Shown here piece by piece: positions 10,710 through 20,470 of a stretch of DNA of 34,274 nucleotides. The notes beneath the pieces are model-generated. The model ran no database searches. It saw only the letters and a list, made by a program, of their open reading frames with translations, and was not told the DNA's origin. Source of the DNA: Mesotaenium endlicherianum (Eukaryota; Streptophyta; Zygnematophyceae; Zygnematales; Mesotaeniaceae); the NCBI GenBank assembly GCA_009602735.1, contig WELA01013233.1, forward strand, positions 90,013 to 124,286. Reading direction: 5' to 3'. Numbering within the stretch: position 1 is the stretch's first letter; every line of letters starts with the position of its first letter. The position numbers and the translations under genes were made by a program.

Positions 10710-12749
10710 CTATAGGAAGCCCTTCTGCCCCCATGCCTGTGTGCTGTTTCCATATCTGCTTGTGAATTGCTTCATGTAGGAGAGGCAGAAAAGTGATGAT
10801 GCAGCAACATCCTGGGTGACGTTACTGGCGATCTCCGCAGGCGCTCTAGTTCCCTCACGTGCCAAGCCCGACAGCATTGTTTGCAAGGTTGGGTCAGAGT
10901 TAATGCAGTATAGGAAGACACGAGTTAATCCAGAGCTGCGTGAGTGCAATGACGACGGCGTTGCACTCACTCTTGGGCAGTAAGTACGCTCAGATCCAGC
11001 CTCAGAAATCTTGCCAGTGCAGCTCTGGCTATTGCCACCACCTTGTTCGTTTGTCTGCCAACTCTCCTCAGCTTTGGCACTTTGAAGCCAGGTGGCGCTA
11101 GGATCTTGGCGATCGTGGTGGATGGGCCGTGATCTGCGACCTGCCAGATCACGACATGTCAATGAGGAAGACAACGTCAGTTTGAGGAACTCTTCACTTC
11201 AACGACAGTCCTACCCCTATAAGGATAACCGTTGAGTGCCCTTTTGTCCTTTTCATCTCATGAAAAACTTACGAGGATCTGTCGCTGTGCGGGTCTATAT
11301 GAAGGCTGCAATCCGTGCACACTAAGGATTATGGAAAGCATAGAGAATGGGGTCTGGACAGCCAAACACGTGACTACATCAGGTACATAAGCAAGGCCAC
11401 TTAGAGTCAAGCCTGGGCCCCAGTTGCATATATATATATACATAGTTCACATGCACTCACCTGGGTGGGAAGATCGACAAATTCGGCTTTTGTCGAACTG
11501 CAGACATTCTTCTTGTGCTGAATCTTGCAGGTCAGACGTTGAGGTTTGACCAGCTGCGAGATTGTTGTGCTTGCAGAAGATCCTCGGAGGGTAGGAATGA
11601 GGCCTTCACTAAAGGAGGTTCTTGCGACAGCGGCAGATTCCACGTAGAACTTATGTACAATCTGGTTAGAGAGAATGGCCATATCAAGAAAGAAGACTAG
11701 ACTACACCTCTTTACGAAGACGCCCTCGCCTCAATGATCCGAAGTTCCTGACGCTGGAGCACCTAAGCAGGCCGGGTGAGAAGAATGTTGTGGGGAAAGT
11801 GTTGCATATAGACATACAGCAACTTATTTGTGCAAGAATCACTCGGAGTTTTGTCAAGGGGTCTGCGCTTACTAATATATATAGGACGAGGAGGGCCAGA
11901 AAGGAGGACCCAAGTATTGAAGTCTGAATGTAAGATACAACCGCGCATGGTCAGGGTGCTACCTGGTGAGTGCTCTACAATTGTTTAGGACGAGGTGGGA
12001 CGGCTCGTGAGTCGTGACTTGTTATGCGACGATTGCTGGGTTCGGCTGACATGACGTAGCAGTGAGAAACGTTAAATCAGTTTTCTTTTGAGTGTCCTGT
12101 GTTGCAGACGCGGTAACTTGCTGGGGGGTAATAACATCTCGAATGCCGACGATGATTCCCAGGAACCTATGGACGAAATTAAGATTTGCGACATCCATTT
12201 AACATAAAAAGCTCATCAGTGAGGTAGGCGGTCACTTGCGTGAAGATGTTTCAGAGGTTGTTTTTGGTTCAATCGTTGCAGGCCAGCTGGATGCTCTGCG
12301 TCGCCTGTATTTTGGCGATGCCGGCTTGGGGCTGCCGACAATCTGGACGTCCTTGTCGGGTTGTCCCTCCAATGCGGCAACTTCTACCACGAACTTCAAA
12401 TAAATTCAGACAATTTCAAGATGTGCTTGTTGCGTATTGCTTGACTTGTAAATAGATGCCGAATTGGAGGACGTATTATTGCTTGACTTTGGACCTTAGT
12501 GCCAGAATGTGATTTTTTGAACTTCCTGCTTCACGCTACTGAAATCAACGACAAAGTTTGCATACTCTTTCTTGCGCATGAGATTGTCGGAAGCTGACGA
12601 GCTACCAGAAAAGATCGCTCAGGATCGTCCAACATTATATGCTTGACTTCTAAAAAGCAAGTACGAAGTTTGACTTCTGAAGAATTTCATTGATAGCCAA
12701 GTATAGGGTATTTTCATACGAACCCCAGAACTCGTCTATGTACAGGTAA
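10710..12749 (-). CDS. Unrecognised multi-exon minus-strand gene with very short introns
   Basis: No family recognised. Coding exons inferred from frame, composition and splice sites: 12749-12665, about 12601-12530, 12393-12236, 12166-12118, 11962-11824, 11762-11708, 11661-11457, 11412-11273, 11140-10971, 10935-10710 (stop TAG). Most junctions agree in phase; those around exon 2 and between 12118 and 11962 do not settle cleanly. Protein-like stretches include LYIDEFWGSYENTLYLAINE, FLGIIVGIRDVITPQ, VARTSFSEGLIPTLRG, LAYVPDVVTCLAVQTPFSM and VVAIARAALARFLRLD. The product is mixed alpha/beta with hydrophobic helices and no obvious signal peptide. Several introns are only 35-74 nt, against 300-1500 nt in the flanking plus-strand genes. 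The exon at 11661-11457 needs a GTGCAT donor 4 nt beyond a better GTGAGT to keep phase. In the 11140-10971 exon another frame also stays open, so this model is provisional. The 5' end is not defined. Confidence 0.45.
10936..10970 (-). other. 35-nt putative intron formed by a perfect hairpin
   Basis: On the minus strand it begins GTGAGTGCAA and ends TTGCACTCAC followed by GCAG. The arms (plus coordinates 10940-10949 and 10961-10970) are perfect 10-bp inverted repeats around an 11-nt loop. Removing it joins the 11140-10971 exon (phase 2) in frame to the 10935-10710 exon. The 5' splice site lies wholly inside the stem. Confidence 0.45.
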
Positions 12750-14216
12750 CTGCAGCCATGCTTGACCATGCATGACAGGCAACTGCCCTTCCCTCGATAC
12801 TACACTTTTTTCGATGTTATATTTATTTCGAATGCAATTAAACCCGATGTCGCGACTGCTATCCGTTTGACGGTGTCGCACGCGCAGCGCAAGCTTCGAC
12901 CACCCAGGTACGGAAAGTCAACGTTGACTCACCGACCACTTGACTTATTACGTCGCAGTCAGCAGCTATGTCAGCGTCGAGACCACTGGCAAGGGGTCAA
13001 TGTCAATGTGCCCCACACCCAAGAATGGGAGAGGTTTTGACAGCATAGACAGCCGCGAGGCTAGAAGCTGGGGATCAGTGATGAGCCGCCCAGCAGGTAC
13101 CAAGTCAGGTACTGTGTGACTGGCAGATTAAGCCAGGTCATGGCCGCAATGCCAAGATAAATTACGGCTGCCCGGTTGGGAATCTTGAGCAAGTGGCATT
13201 TGCTTGTACACACCGCTCAGGAGTTCTTAGCCATGAGCCAATTAGGCTTGACTGCTAGCTGAGAAGCTAAGCAGCCACGCGCGGCAGTCACGAGGTGTGC
13301 ATGCATGCTGAGTGACTACGAGTTCGAATTGAGCATGGCTAGGCAGAAGCGACATGCAGCTAAGCTTTGTGACTAAGCACGGCATCCTCGAAAGATGACG
13401 CTGTGTGGTGCCTGCGAAAGGCACGAATCTTGCCTGAGACATGTCATTCACTCTCACGCACCTTTGCCAAGGAGCAGAAGGAGCAGAAGGACGGAGAAGA
13501 AGGGCGCAAAGAAGAAGAAGGAGTTCCCAAGGCCATTGGAGAGCCGAGGCCCCACGCTTCTGCCAACGCTGAAGATCCTTCTCAGTGTATCATAGATAAG
13601 TTAGGATTGTAGGAGTTCTCAAGAGGGAATCTCACTGTTGAAAGTAGAAGAACCGCAGAATAGAATCTGCTAGGAGATTAGCACAGATTCAGCCGAACGC
13701 CACGAGTGTGTGTGAAGCAACCTTAAAATGGTGAGTTGTGTGTTAGTTTCCAAGTTCTCAGAAGTCGCATTCGCATCTCGAAGAGAGAGAGTAGTATTGA
13801 CAGATAAAGCTCTCAGGGAAGAACTGAGTGACCCTAGCCTGGCAGTAAAGAGCTGTTAAGGCGCGGTGTTAAGTGAAGAGCTTGACCCAGGCCAGCATAG
13901 ACGTGTAGTTCAGAGTTTTGTAAGCTGTGACTTCGTGAAAGTCAAGCGAAAGCCTGAAGGGCGATTTTCTCTGAACCTGACGTTGTATGTCAAGCTGCTT
14001 AAAGTGTGATTTCTGCAAACCACAATTTGCTCGCATGTGAACCCAAGAACCATAAGACATAAAGCCTATGTGGAAGTAAGAGACTTCCGTCCTACTTCTG
14101 AGAACTTCGGTTCTGTGGTTCAGGTGAATAGAAATTCCCAAGCAAATTGGGGATTGAGGCCCGTGAGGGCTGCCGGTGCTCAACCTAGAAGGGGACCCGG
14201 AGAAATTCAAGTGTAC
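12750..14216 (+). other. 5' flank and leader of the retroelement; no LTR recognised
   Basis: No convincing gene. From about 13,600 the sequence takes the character of a retroelement leader running into the Gag frame. The frame is open from 14010, but the first ATG is at 14217. I searched by eye for the right-hand LTR (23845-24679) or the internal LTR-like block (about 20.0-20.47 kb) in this stretch and found no extended match, so the left boundary and primer binding site are not placed. Confidence 0.4.
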
Positions 14217-16655
14217 ATGCAGTTGAGGAGTGGAAGACTTAACTACCCTGTGGAGCCTGCGGAAGGTTCTGATTCAAGCCAGAGTCCACGAGGAAGTGAG
14301 ACATCTGAGCGCACGGATAACGTGTGGAGTGAGCAACCGTCGGGAGACGAGTCTCGTTATACTGCCACAAACGGTGAGAATCCATATAACACGCAAGCCT
14401 TTGTACCAAATTTGGGCAGAGAGCACGACGTGTGGGGTAAAGTTAGTGAGTCTTGGTCGCCATTCGAAATGACTGGTGATGATAAGGATGAAAATCCTAA
14501 GTTCAAGCTGTCCACAAAGTGTTTCAGTGGACGAACCGTTGGAAATAGTCTCACTTTCGAAGAGTTTGATGAGATCTATTGGGCTGATTTCTTTGAGAAA
14601 ATTCGAAGGGATTCTTCTTACACTCAGTCAGTCGCTTTTATAAGCTTGGTTCAGTACTTGGACAAGGAGGCCTTGTTGTTGTATCGCCAATTTCGGAAGG
14701 ATGAGAACCTTACCCCGGAATGGGCGTTTGACGAGCAAAAGAAGGCGAGGGACTTAAAAATCCAGAAAGAGGCTGCGAAAGCCCGCCTGTCCGCTTTGTC
14801 ATCAGGAAGAGCCATACCTGCTGCACCTGTTGAGAGCGTGGACTTAGCTGCACTAACACAAGAATTAACAGATGCCATGAAGCAACTCATCGAGGGTCAG
14901 CAGCGAGCGGCTACTCGAGATGATGATGCTGGGTCTGTCGCAGAATTGCGTAAAGTATGTGCCGAATTGTCTGAAAAGATTGCTAATGCTCAGGAACGAG
15001 TAACGCGCAGGGCTGCACCTTTTACAGGGCAGCATGGTGAAAGTGCCACCACGGAAGCAAGCCATGCGCAAGCATTGGCTAGTTGTCGTAGGGATATGGA
15101 GGTTGGGTATGACCAGTTAGACTCTGAGCACTGTCTGCGTCGTTTCTTTAAGTTGCTTGAAGCAAAATTCCCAGAGGATCGCAGTCTTAAGGTGCACCGT
15201 TATGTGCATTTTATCCGTCAGAAGAACAAGACAGTGATGGAGGTCAAATCCAGATTGGTAGACCTTGCCAAGAAGGCAGGAATCTATGAGCCTAGGATTG
15301 TGGCTAACAAATTCTTATTGTGTCTGGGTAAAGACACAGATCGGGAGGTCAGGCCGCACCTATCTGCGGAACGCGAAATCGACTGGAACATCGACGAGGC
15401 TGCTGAAGTAGCACGCAATGTCGAGGAAGGTAAAGTCTGGTACAGGGAGGCTTCCAGGACGCTTATGGCTCCTGAGAGAAAGGAGGAACCCTTTCAGCCT
15501 AAGGCCAATAGCTCTAATTTTCAGTTTAAAAAGAAGAGCGGGTCTTTCAATAGGTTTGCTAAGCACGCCAACACTGCTGAGACAGCAGAGGGCAGTTGGA
15601 ATTGCGGGAAATCGGGACATCAGAAGAGAGATTGTCCGTACCCGGATGCTAAGCAATTGTCTGCTAGCAAGGCGCAGGTATGCGCACATTGCAGCAAAAA
15701 GGGACACCCAGAAGATGAGCGTTGGTCCAAGAACCCAAATCTGAAGCCACCATGGGCTAATGCTGCCACGAAAGAAGCAGATAAGGGTAAGAAAAAGGAG
15801 AAAGATAACTCTGGTAACCGGAAGGGTAACCAGAAGTATGATGCTATAAGTGCAGAGATCGCAGAGTTGAACGCTCAATTTGCAAGACTGAATGTGCCTA
15901 ATGTCTATTATGATGCAGATGTGGCCGAAAAGACCATCTGCAAAGGCGAGAAGCTGACGCTTGAGAAAGCCGTGGCTGCAACGGCTGCAGAGCGCGCAGA
16001 CCATGACCATCTGGTTCCAAGGAATGCTGGGAAGCTTCCTCAGACCTTTTGGATCACTCTCAATGAGAATAAGATTGCGCAGCTACGACAAGCCAAGCCT
16101 GAGCCACGCAAGACATTTAGTTTTTCGCTGGAGAAGCTGAAGGCTCTGGTGGAACATTGGATTCAGCACATTCCTTGTCTTTCACTCGCTGATCTTCGTC
16201 TTACATATCCTTTCACGGTTGAAGAAGCCGGACAGCAGCTGGACATAGCTGAGGAAGGCACGAACGGCGCTTCGCTGCCTACTAATTTCAGCACTGTGAG
16301 AGTGCAGAATAATGATAGAGTTTTGACGTTCAACGACTGGACCGCTCCCAATATCCTATTGGACATTGGCGCACAGCCAGTAATCTTGGGAAAGCGAGCT
16401 GTAAAAGCTCTGAGATTGACAGCAAGGGACCTGAAAGAAAGTCCTTTTCAGTTGAGAACTGGATCTGGGCAGATTTCAAAGTCTTGTGGAATTACCCGCA
16501 AGCCTGTGAAAATCACAGTAAACTTGGGGAAACCTGAGGAGGCGTCACTGTTCATAGAATGCACGGTGACAGAGGCAGAGAACTATGATGTTCTCTTGGG
16601 GACAAAACCTCTGATTCCCCTGGGTATGGTCATCGACCTGCGAAAGCAGAGGTGA
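14217..16655 (+). CDS. gag: Gag-protease polyprotein of the retroelement (812 aa)
   Basis: The frame is open from 14010, but the first ATG is at 14217 and gives MQLRSGRLNYP, a typical Ty3-type Gag start, so I choose it over an upstream GTG. Residues about 60-450 are capsid-like with charged helices. At about 461-474 is a zinc knuckle WNCGKSGHQKRDC whose first Cys is Ser. About 30 residues later is a second, CAHCSKKGHPEDERW, whose last Cys is Arg. Lys-rich spacer follows. At about residue 716 lies the protease motif LLDIGAQPVILGKRAVKAL (family D[T/S]G, here DIG), then YDVLLGTKPLIPLG and VIDLRKQR. The frame ends at TGA 16653-16655, overlapping the DNMT frame by four bases. Gag would package the RNA and the protease would process the polyprotein; the substitutions argue that this copy is impaired. 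Confidence 0.9.
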   Translation: MQLRSGRLNYPVEPAEGSDSSQSPRGSETSERTDNVWSEQPSGDESRYTATNGENPYNTQAFVPNLGREHDVWGKVSESWSPFEMTGDDKDENPKFKLSTKCFSGRTVGNSLTFEEFDEIYWADFFEKIRRDSSYTQSVAFISLVQYLDKEALLLYRQFRKDENLTPEWAFDEQKKARDLKIQKEAAKARLSALSSGRAIPAAPVESVDLAALTQELTDAMKQLIEGQQRAATRDDDAGSVAELRKVCAELSEKIANAQERVTRRAAPFTGQHGESATTEASHAQALASCRRDMEVGYDQLDSEHCLRRFFKLLEAKFPEDRSLKVHRYVHFIRQKNKTVMEVKSRLVDLAKKAGIYEPRIVANKFLLCLGKDTDREVRPHLSAEREIDWNIDEAAEVARNVEEGKVWYREASRTLMAPERKEEPFQPKANSSNFQFKKKSGSFNRFAKHANTAETAEGSWNCGKSGHQKRDCPYPDAKQLSASKAQVCAHCSKKGHPEDERWSKNPNLKPPWANAATKEADKGKKKEKDNSGNRKGNQKYDAISAEIAELNAQFARLNVPNVYYDADVAEKTICKGEKLTLEKAVAATAAERADHDHLVPRNAGKLPQTFWITLNENKIAQLRQAKPEPRKTFSFSLEKLKALVEHWIQHIPCLSLADLRLTYPFTVEEAGQQLDIAEEGTNGASLPTNFSTVRVQNNDRVLTFNDWTAPNILLDIGAQPVILGKRAVKALRLTARDLKESPFQLRTGSGQISKSCGITRKPVKITVNLGKPEEASLFIECTVTEAENYDVLLGTKPLIPLGMVIDLRKQR

Positions 16656-18367
16656 CTTACCAATCGACAGATCGGCAGCCGACAGGAGAAATTCCTGTAA
16701 AAATGGTGTGCTCGGGAGAGGCGAACTACGGACTGCTAGACTGTTGTGTGAATGACCGATATCCAGGCCATTATGACCTCATCATGCAACGCGAAGAAGA
16801 GGGCTACACGAGCGTCAACATGCCGACTCCCTTGGTTTGGCAACCTCGGATTATGGAGCAACTGGAAGCTGTGAGTAACAGGGACCGTGGCCCGCAAGAG
16901 CTGCTACCGGTTCCTTATCCAGTTAAGTCTGCTGCCAATTTGATGCCTGGAGTAGACCCGCTGCCGCAAGGCATTGTGAGGATGGAAGATCCTTTTCGCA
17001 AGAGAGGAGTAGTAGTGCCGGAATTGTGCGCTGGACTTGGTTCTGGAACCATCTCATTGATTTAGCGAGGTATCCAGGTATCCAAAGTGCTGTATGTGGA
17101 CAATGATGAGGGTGCTTTCACAGCATTTAAGGAGGTCATGAATCAGATGCGGCAAATGTACCATTTCAAGGCATTGGTCCCTACGGATTCTAGGTTGGTG
17201 CGTCTTGCTGGAGGAGACATTCTCGATGTGAAGTCTGAGAACTTGTATGGTTACAGGATTGACTGGATCTTTGCGGGATTCTCTTGTCAACCTTTCTCGC
17301 AAGTTGGGAACAGGAGGGGATTCAATGACCTTCGAGCACAACACTGGGGATGGATGGTGAAAATCATGAGTATGCTGCGGGAATGCCAGCATCTCTACCC
17401 ACCTGTGTTTATAATTGAGAATGTACGTCCAGGGATGGATTACAACCAGATGAAGCCAGGAGATCCATGGCTGGTCTTCGACTCCACCCTGGGTCATCAT
17501 GTATTGATCAACGACGCCAGGCACGGAGGACTTTCACACCGAGCTAGACTATTCTGGACCAACGGCATGTCCATTGAAATCCCGAGGGAGATGGAGGAGA
17601 TTACGCGGCGCACACCAACAGCAGTATCTGTGGGAGAAGCACTGATGGTGGAAACCAAGCTAGTGATCAGGAGGGATTCTTACCCACAGTACGTTGTCAA
17701 CGAGCCAAGCCGGCCAAGGGTGGTGCTGCCCACCTTCACGGCATACCCAGGATCACGCGCATTCGTGAATGGAGGACCAGGAATGGTCAAGAATGCGCAC
17801 GACAGAGAAGCTCAGTGGAGAGAGCCAACAGCTGAAGAGAAGGGCAGGTGCCTGGGGGTACCCAACTCCATTGCACAAGAAATTGTTGCGATGGTGGGAC
17901 AGGACGACGCTGGGAAGATATTCAGCAATATGATTGGGCATCACTCCATGACGTGGTTGGTCGAGACAATTATGACTTGGCAGCAGATGACGTTCTCTGA
18001 CAAGCCTATGCCCAGGCCGAGACCAGTAACGATTGGAGTCCGTGTGGTGCCAACCTCTGATCATAGATCTATCAGAGAAGCGCATCAGCGACAAGAAGAA
18101 TATGGTGTTGAAAGGGACGCAGCTGAACCTGACCAAGATGAAACACTCAGAGAAACCAGAGTGGCGGAGCTGACCAGGTGTCAAGACCTACTGGCGCGAA
18201 TTGACAATCGGATGGCGGCTCTACACGACCCTCTGGAAAGAGAGCTGCAAAGGCTGCGAGAAGACGTAGCCATGGAAGAACAAGCAACTGGTGAAGCAAA
18301 CCCTTTGGCGAGCGCTGCAGCAAGCAAATCACAGGAGGTCCCATTATCTGCAGAACGCTTCAGCTAA
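16652..18367 (+). pseudogene. Retroelement-encoded C5 cytosine DNA methyltransferase, interrupted by an in-frame TAG
   Basis: One frame runs 16652-18367 with a single TAG at 17063-17065. Before it: VVPELCAGLGSGTISL, the SAM-binding motif I. After it: VLYVDNDEGAF (motif II), GGDIL, FAGFSCQPFSQVG (motif IV with the catalytic Cys codon at 17285; the usual Pro before Cys is Ser), FIIENVRPG (motif VI, ENV), LSHRARLFWTNG (motif VIII), then EEKGRCLGVPNSI and GKIFSNMIGHHSMTW near motifs IX-X. This is the complete catalytic order of DNMT/Dcm enzymes, which methylate cytosine at C5. The first residues (VTYQSTDRQPTGEIPVKM) look like the continuation of the protease end, reached by a -1 shift at 16652. 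The last 100 residues are Arg/Glu-rich and probably helical. The stop removes the whole catalytic part unless read through. It is not related to the neighbouring host genes. Confidence 0.88.
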
Positions 18368-19747
18368 ATGTTTGTGAGGATGTCAGAATGGGAGGAAAAT
18401 ACCACTTCTGAGTTGCGGAACATGGCCCCAGACCAGGTCTACGGAAGCCCATCCCCAGACGTGGCAACGTCAAGATATGAAGAACGCCAGTGCAATATTG
18501 GCGAATGGGCCGAAGAATGCAGTCAGAATTCAAGAAATTCTTGAGGATCTGGAAAGACCATTTGCCTGGAGGTGATTTTTGAAGAACGCAGGAAGCAGAC
18601 GGTCGAGAGAGTGCCCGCCACACCTGTTCTGATGAGCCCAGAGCCAGAGGCCAAAGAGCAACCACAAGACACAGTTGGCAGCATAGCTGAGTCGATCACC
18701 AGGCAAATCATGGAGCAGTTGCTGGAAGCAGACGCCCCTCGACTCAGCGAAGAGAAAGTGGCAAAAGCAGCTCTCGCTCTTCAGTCAGCCATCATCAACA
18801 TGGCGAGGCTCAACACAGGAGGGGATGAAGAATCGCCGCCTCCTGGAACAGAGAAGCCAGAGGAGGGAGAGGATGCAGAGATGCAAGGTCTCTCAGAGTT
18901 GGAGTTGCCATCACTCAACAATGCAGGGGATGCAAGGGAAGAAATTCCACGTTTTCCCACGCCAGAGTTGGATATGCTTGACTTACAGGAGCTGAGGACA
19001 GACGATTGGGTAGCTGACCACCTGATGGGGCCAAGCCTAGCAGACCTTTATGAAGAATTAAGGTCACCAACATCCAGTACCCCTACTGCCAGTCTTCCAG
19101 TGGCAGAGCCCAAGTCAACCGCACGATCGCCGCAACGGCAGGAGGTGACTGCCTGCACTGCTAAAGTGGAGACAGCGCAAGGTAAACCCGAGGGTCGCGC
19201 AAGCAGACCAAGGAAGGTGGCCCGTGAGGGTAACGCATCTTTTAGGAGATGCTAAAGCAATATAAAGCATAAGGGGAAGGCTCAGGGAGAGGGCGTTCCG
19301 CGAGGAACCACAGCCCCACCTCCTCCGCCTCTGCGGGATATTCTGCAGAGAGAGGGAGAGGACGGCTTGATTCGCAGGCCAATGGCATTGGGCATTAGTG
19401 TGCCGCCAGGCATGAACACGCCCTTGTTGCAACTATCAGATCTTAGAATTCAGAGCTCGGAGGCACCTGCCCCCATGATACCTGCAATTCCAGAATGGGA
19501 ACTGATGGATCTGGGAAACACCATCAGCCGCTTGACCGCAGCAGATGATGCTTTCCTCGCACAACTAGCGGCACCTCAAAGGTCGCCAACGTTGACGCAG
19601 GCATGGACGATCACACCACCCGCAAGGGAGGAGTATGGCACAGCCGTCGCCCGCATGGCTATTATTGAGCAAGAGTGGGGCTGCGTAATCAGCCCTAGGA
19701 CAGATCCCGCAGGTTGGCCAATGACAACCCAAACCTCGGCCACGTGA
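18368..19747 (+). pseudogene. Unknown acid/proline-rich region in frame with the DNMT
   Basis: It continues in the DNMT reading frame after TAA 18365-18367, with further stops at TGA 18542, TAA 19253 and TGA 19745. Pieces between stops stay open: 18368-18544, 18545-19255 and 19256-19747. The middle piece has a helical stretch (ESITRQIMEQLLEAD, then KAALALQSAIINMARLN) followed by disordered Glu/Pro/Ser-rich sequence ending in a basic patch. The last piece has a run of five prolines and the phrases PMALGISVPPGMNTP and IPEWELMDLGN. No known domain is seen. The shared frame over 3.1 kb suggests that it was the C-terminal part of one longer DNMT polyprotein (inference). It could instead be separate short ORFs. 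Confidence 0.55.
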
Positions 19748-19979
19748 AGAAGGAGGAACCGGGACCAGTTGGACTACAATCGACGAGGAAATGTTCCCGA
19801 GTGTAAGGTTATGAATGTGTAGTTTGTATCTTTCTAGTATTTTATATGCATAAAGTGTGATTTTAGAAGAACTTTGGCCTTTATTTCAAGTCATTTGGAC
19901 AAGTATTGAGAAAGTTATGAATTTTGGAAGTTTTTAGTGAGTTTTTAATGTCGCAGATTCTATTTAGTGACAAGGACAG

Positions 19980-20470
19980 GTCCAGTGACGAAAATTTTGG
20001 TTGGAGTCCAGGAAGTAGGACATTGAAACATGAGGGTTCCAGAAACTACGTACAATTACGTAGAGAGCGAAAGTGATCGTGGAATTTCTAGAAACTCCGT
20101 GAGGAGTTAGTGGATTGTGAAGTAGAATATTCTAGAGCGTGATTGTGTGCGTGTGAGTGTGCTAGCTTGTCCAACTAGGCAAGGTCACCTACATGGAAGG
20201 AGCCATAGTAGAAGGTTCTGGAGGTACTTTGCTAGAGAGGACACTTAGAATTGAAGCATAAAAAGAGGGAGCCTAGTCTAGTCTAGCTTATTCTAGTCTA
20301 ACCTTCGTATCTTGTACACAACTTTTCTTAATAAAGTGAGTTCTTTTTCACTCCTCTCTCATGTAGCCCTCTCACACTTGCAAGGGTGGCACACCACCAG
20401 GCCACTCCACCTTGTGTATGCAACTAGGAAAGGTCCTCGTGCACGCTTCCACTCGCGAGTGAGGGTGCGT
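19980..20470 (+). promoter_or_regulatory. Promoter/LTR-like block with a cluster of heat-shock-element-like motifs, TATA box and AATAAA
   Basis: Upstream are four HSE-like motifs built on GAAnnTTC: TTCCAGAA 20037-20044; GGAATTTCTAGAA around 20081-20093; GAATATTCTAGAG 20125-20137; GAAGGTTCTGGAG 20211-20223. The last two fit GAAnnTTCnnGA(g) exactly. A TATA-like ATAAAAA is at 20259-20265. TCTAG repeats (about 20276-20297) lie where initiation would fall, and AATAAA is at 20330-20335. Motif order matches an LTR (U3, R, U5). HSF-driven LTRs are known, for example ONSEN of Arabidopsis. It lies between the DNMT region and pol, so it could be a solo or truncated LTR, the junction of two elements, or an internal promoter for pol. 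No second copy was found. Confidence 0.5.

Noticed and set aside
12240..12455. Plus-strand frame with a hydrophobic, signal-peptide-like start
   Set aside because: It is antisense to the minus-strand exon 12393-12236, which has better composition and splice sites.
13000..14000. 5' LTR of the retroelement
   Set aside because: No extended match by eye to 23845-24679 or to 19980-20470; only isolated 8-13 base matches such as TAAAGTGTGATTT and CTTGTACACA, which fit chance.
15360..16010. Minus-strand open frame of 216 codons opposite Gag
   Set aside because: It is antisense to the Gag zinc-knuckle region, Cys/Leu-rich by reverse complement, with no motif of its own.
17063..17065. TAG read as sense through a variant nuclear code (UAG = Gln in some ulvophyte algae)
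   Set aside because: The branching enzyme and the thioesterase both end on TAG at sensible C-termini, and no host exon contains an in-frame TAG or TAA.
18572..19255. Independent gene starting with GTG
   Set aside because: There is no ATG in the needed place. The frame simply continues from the DNMT frame after stops, so I treat it as part of the retroelement.
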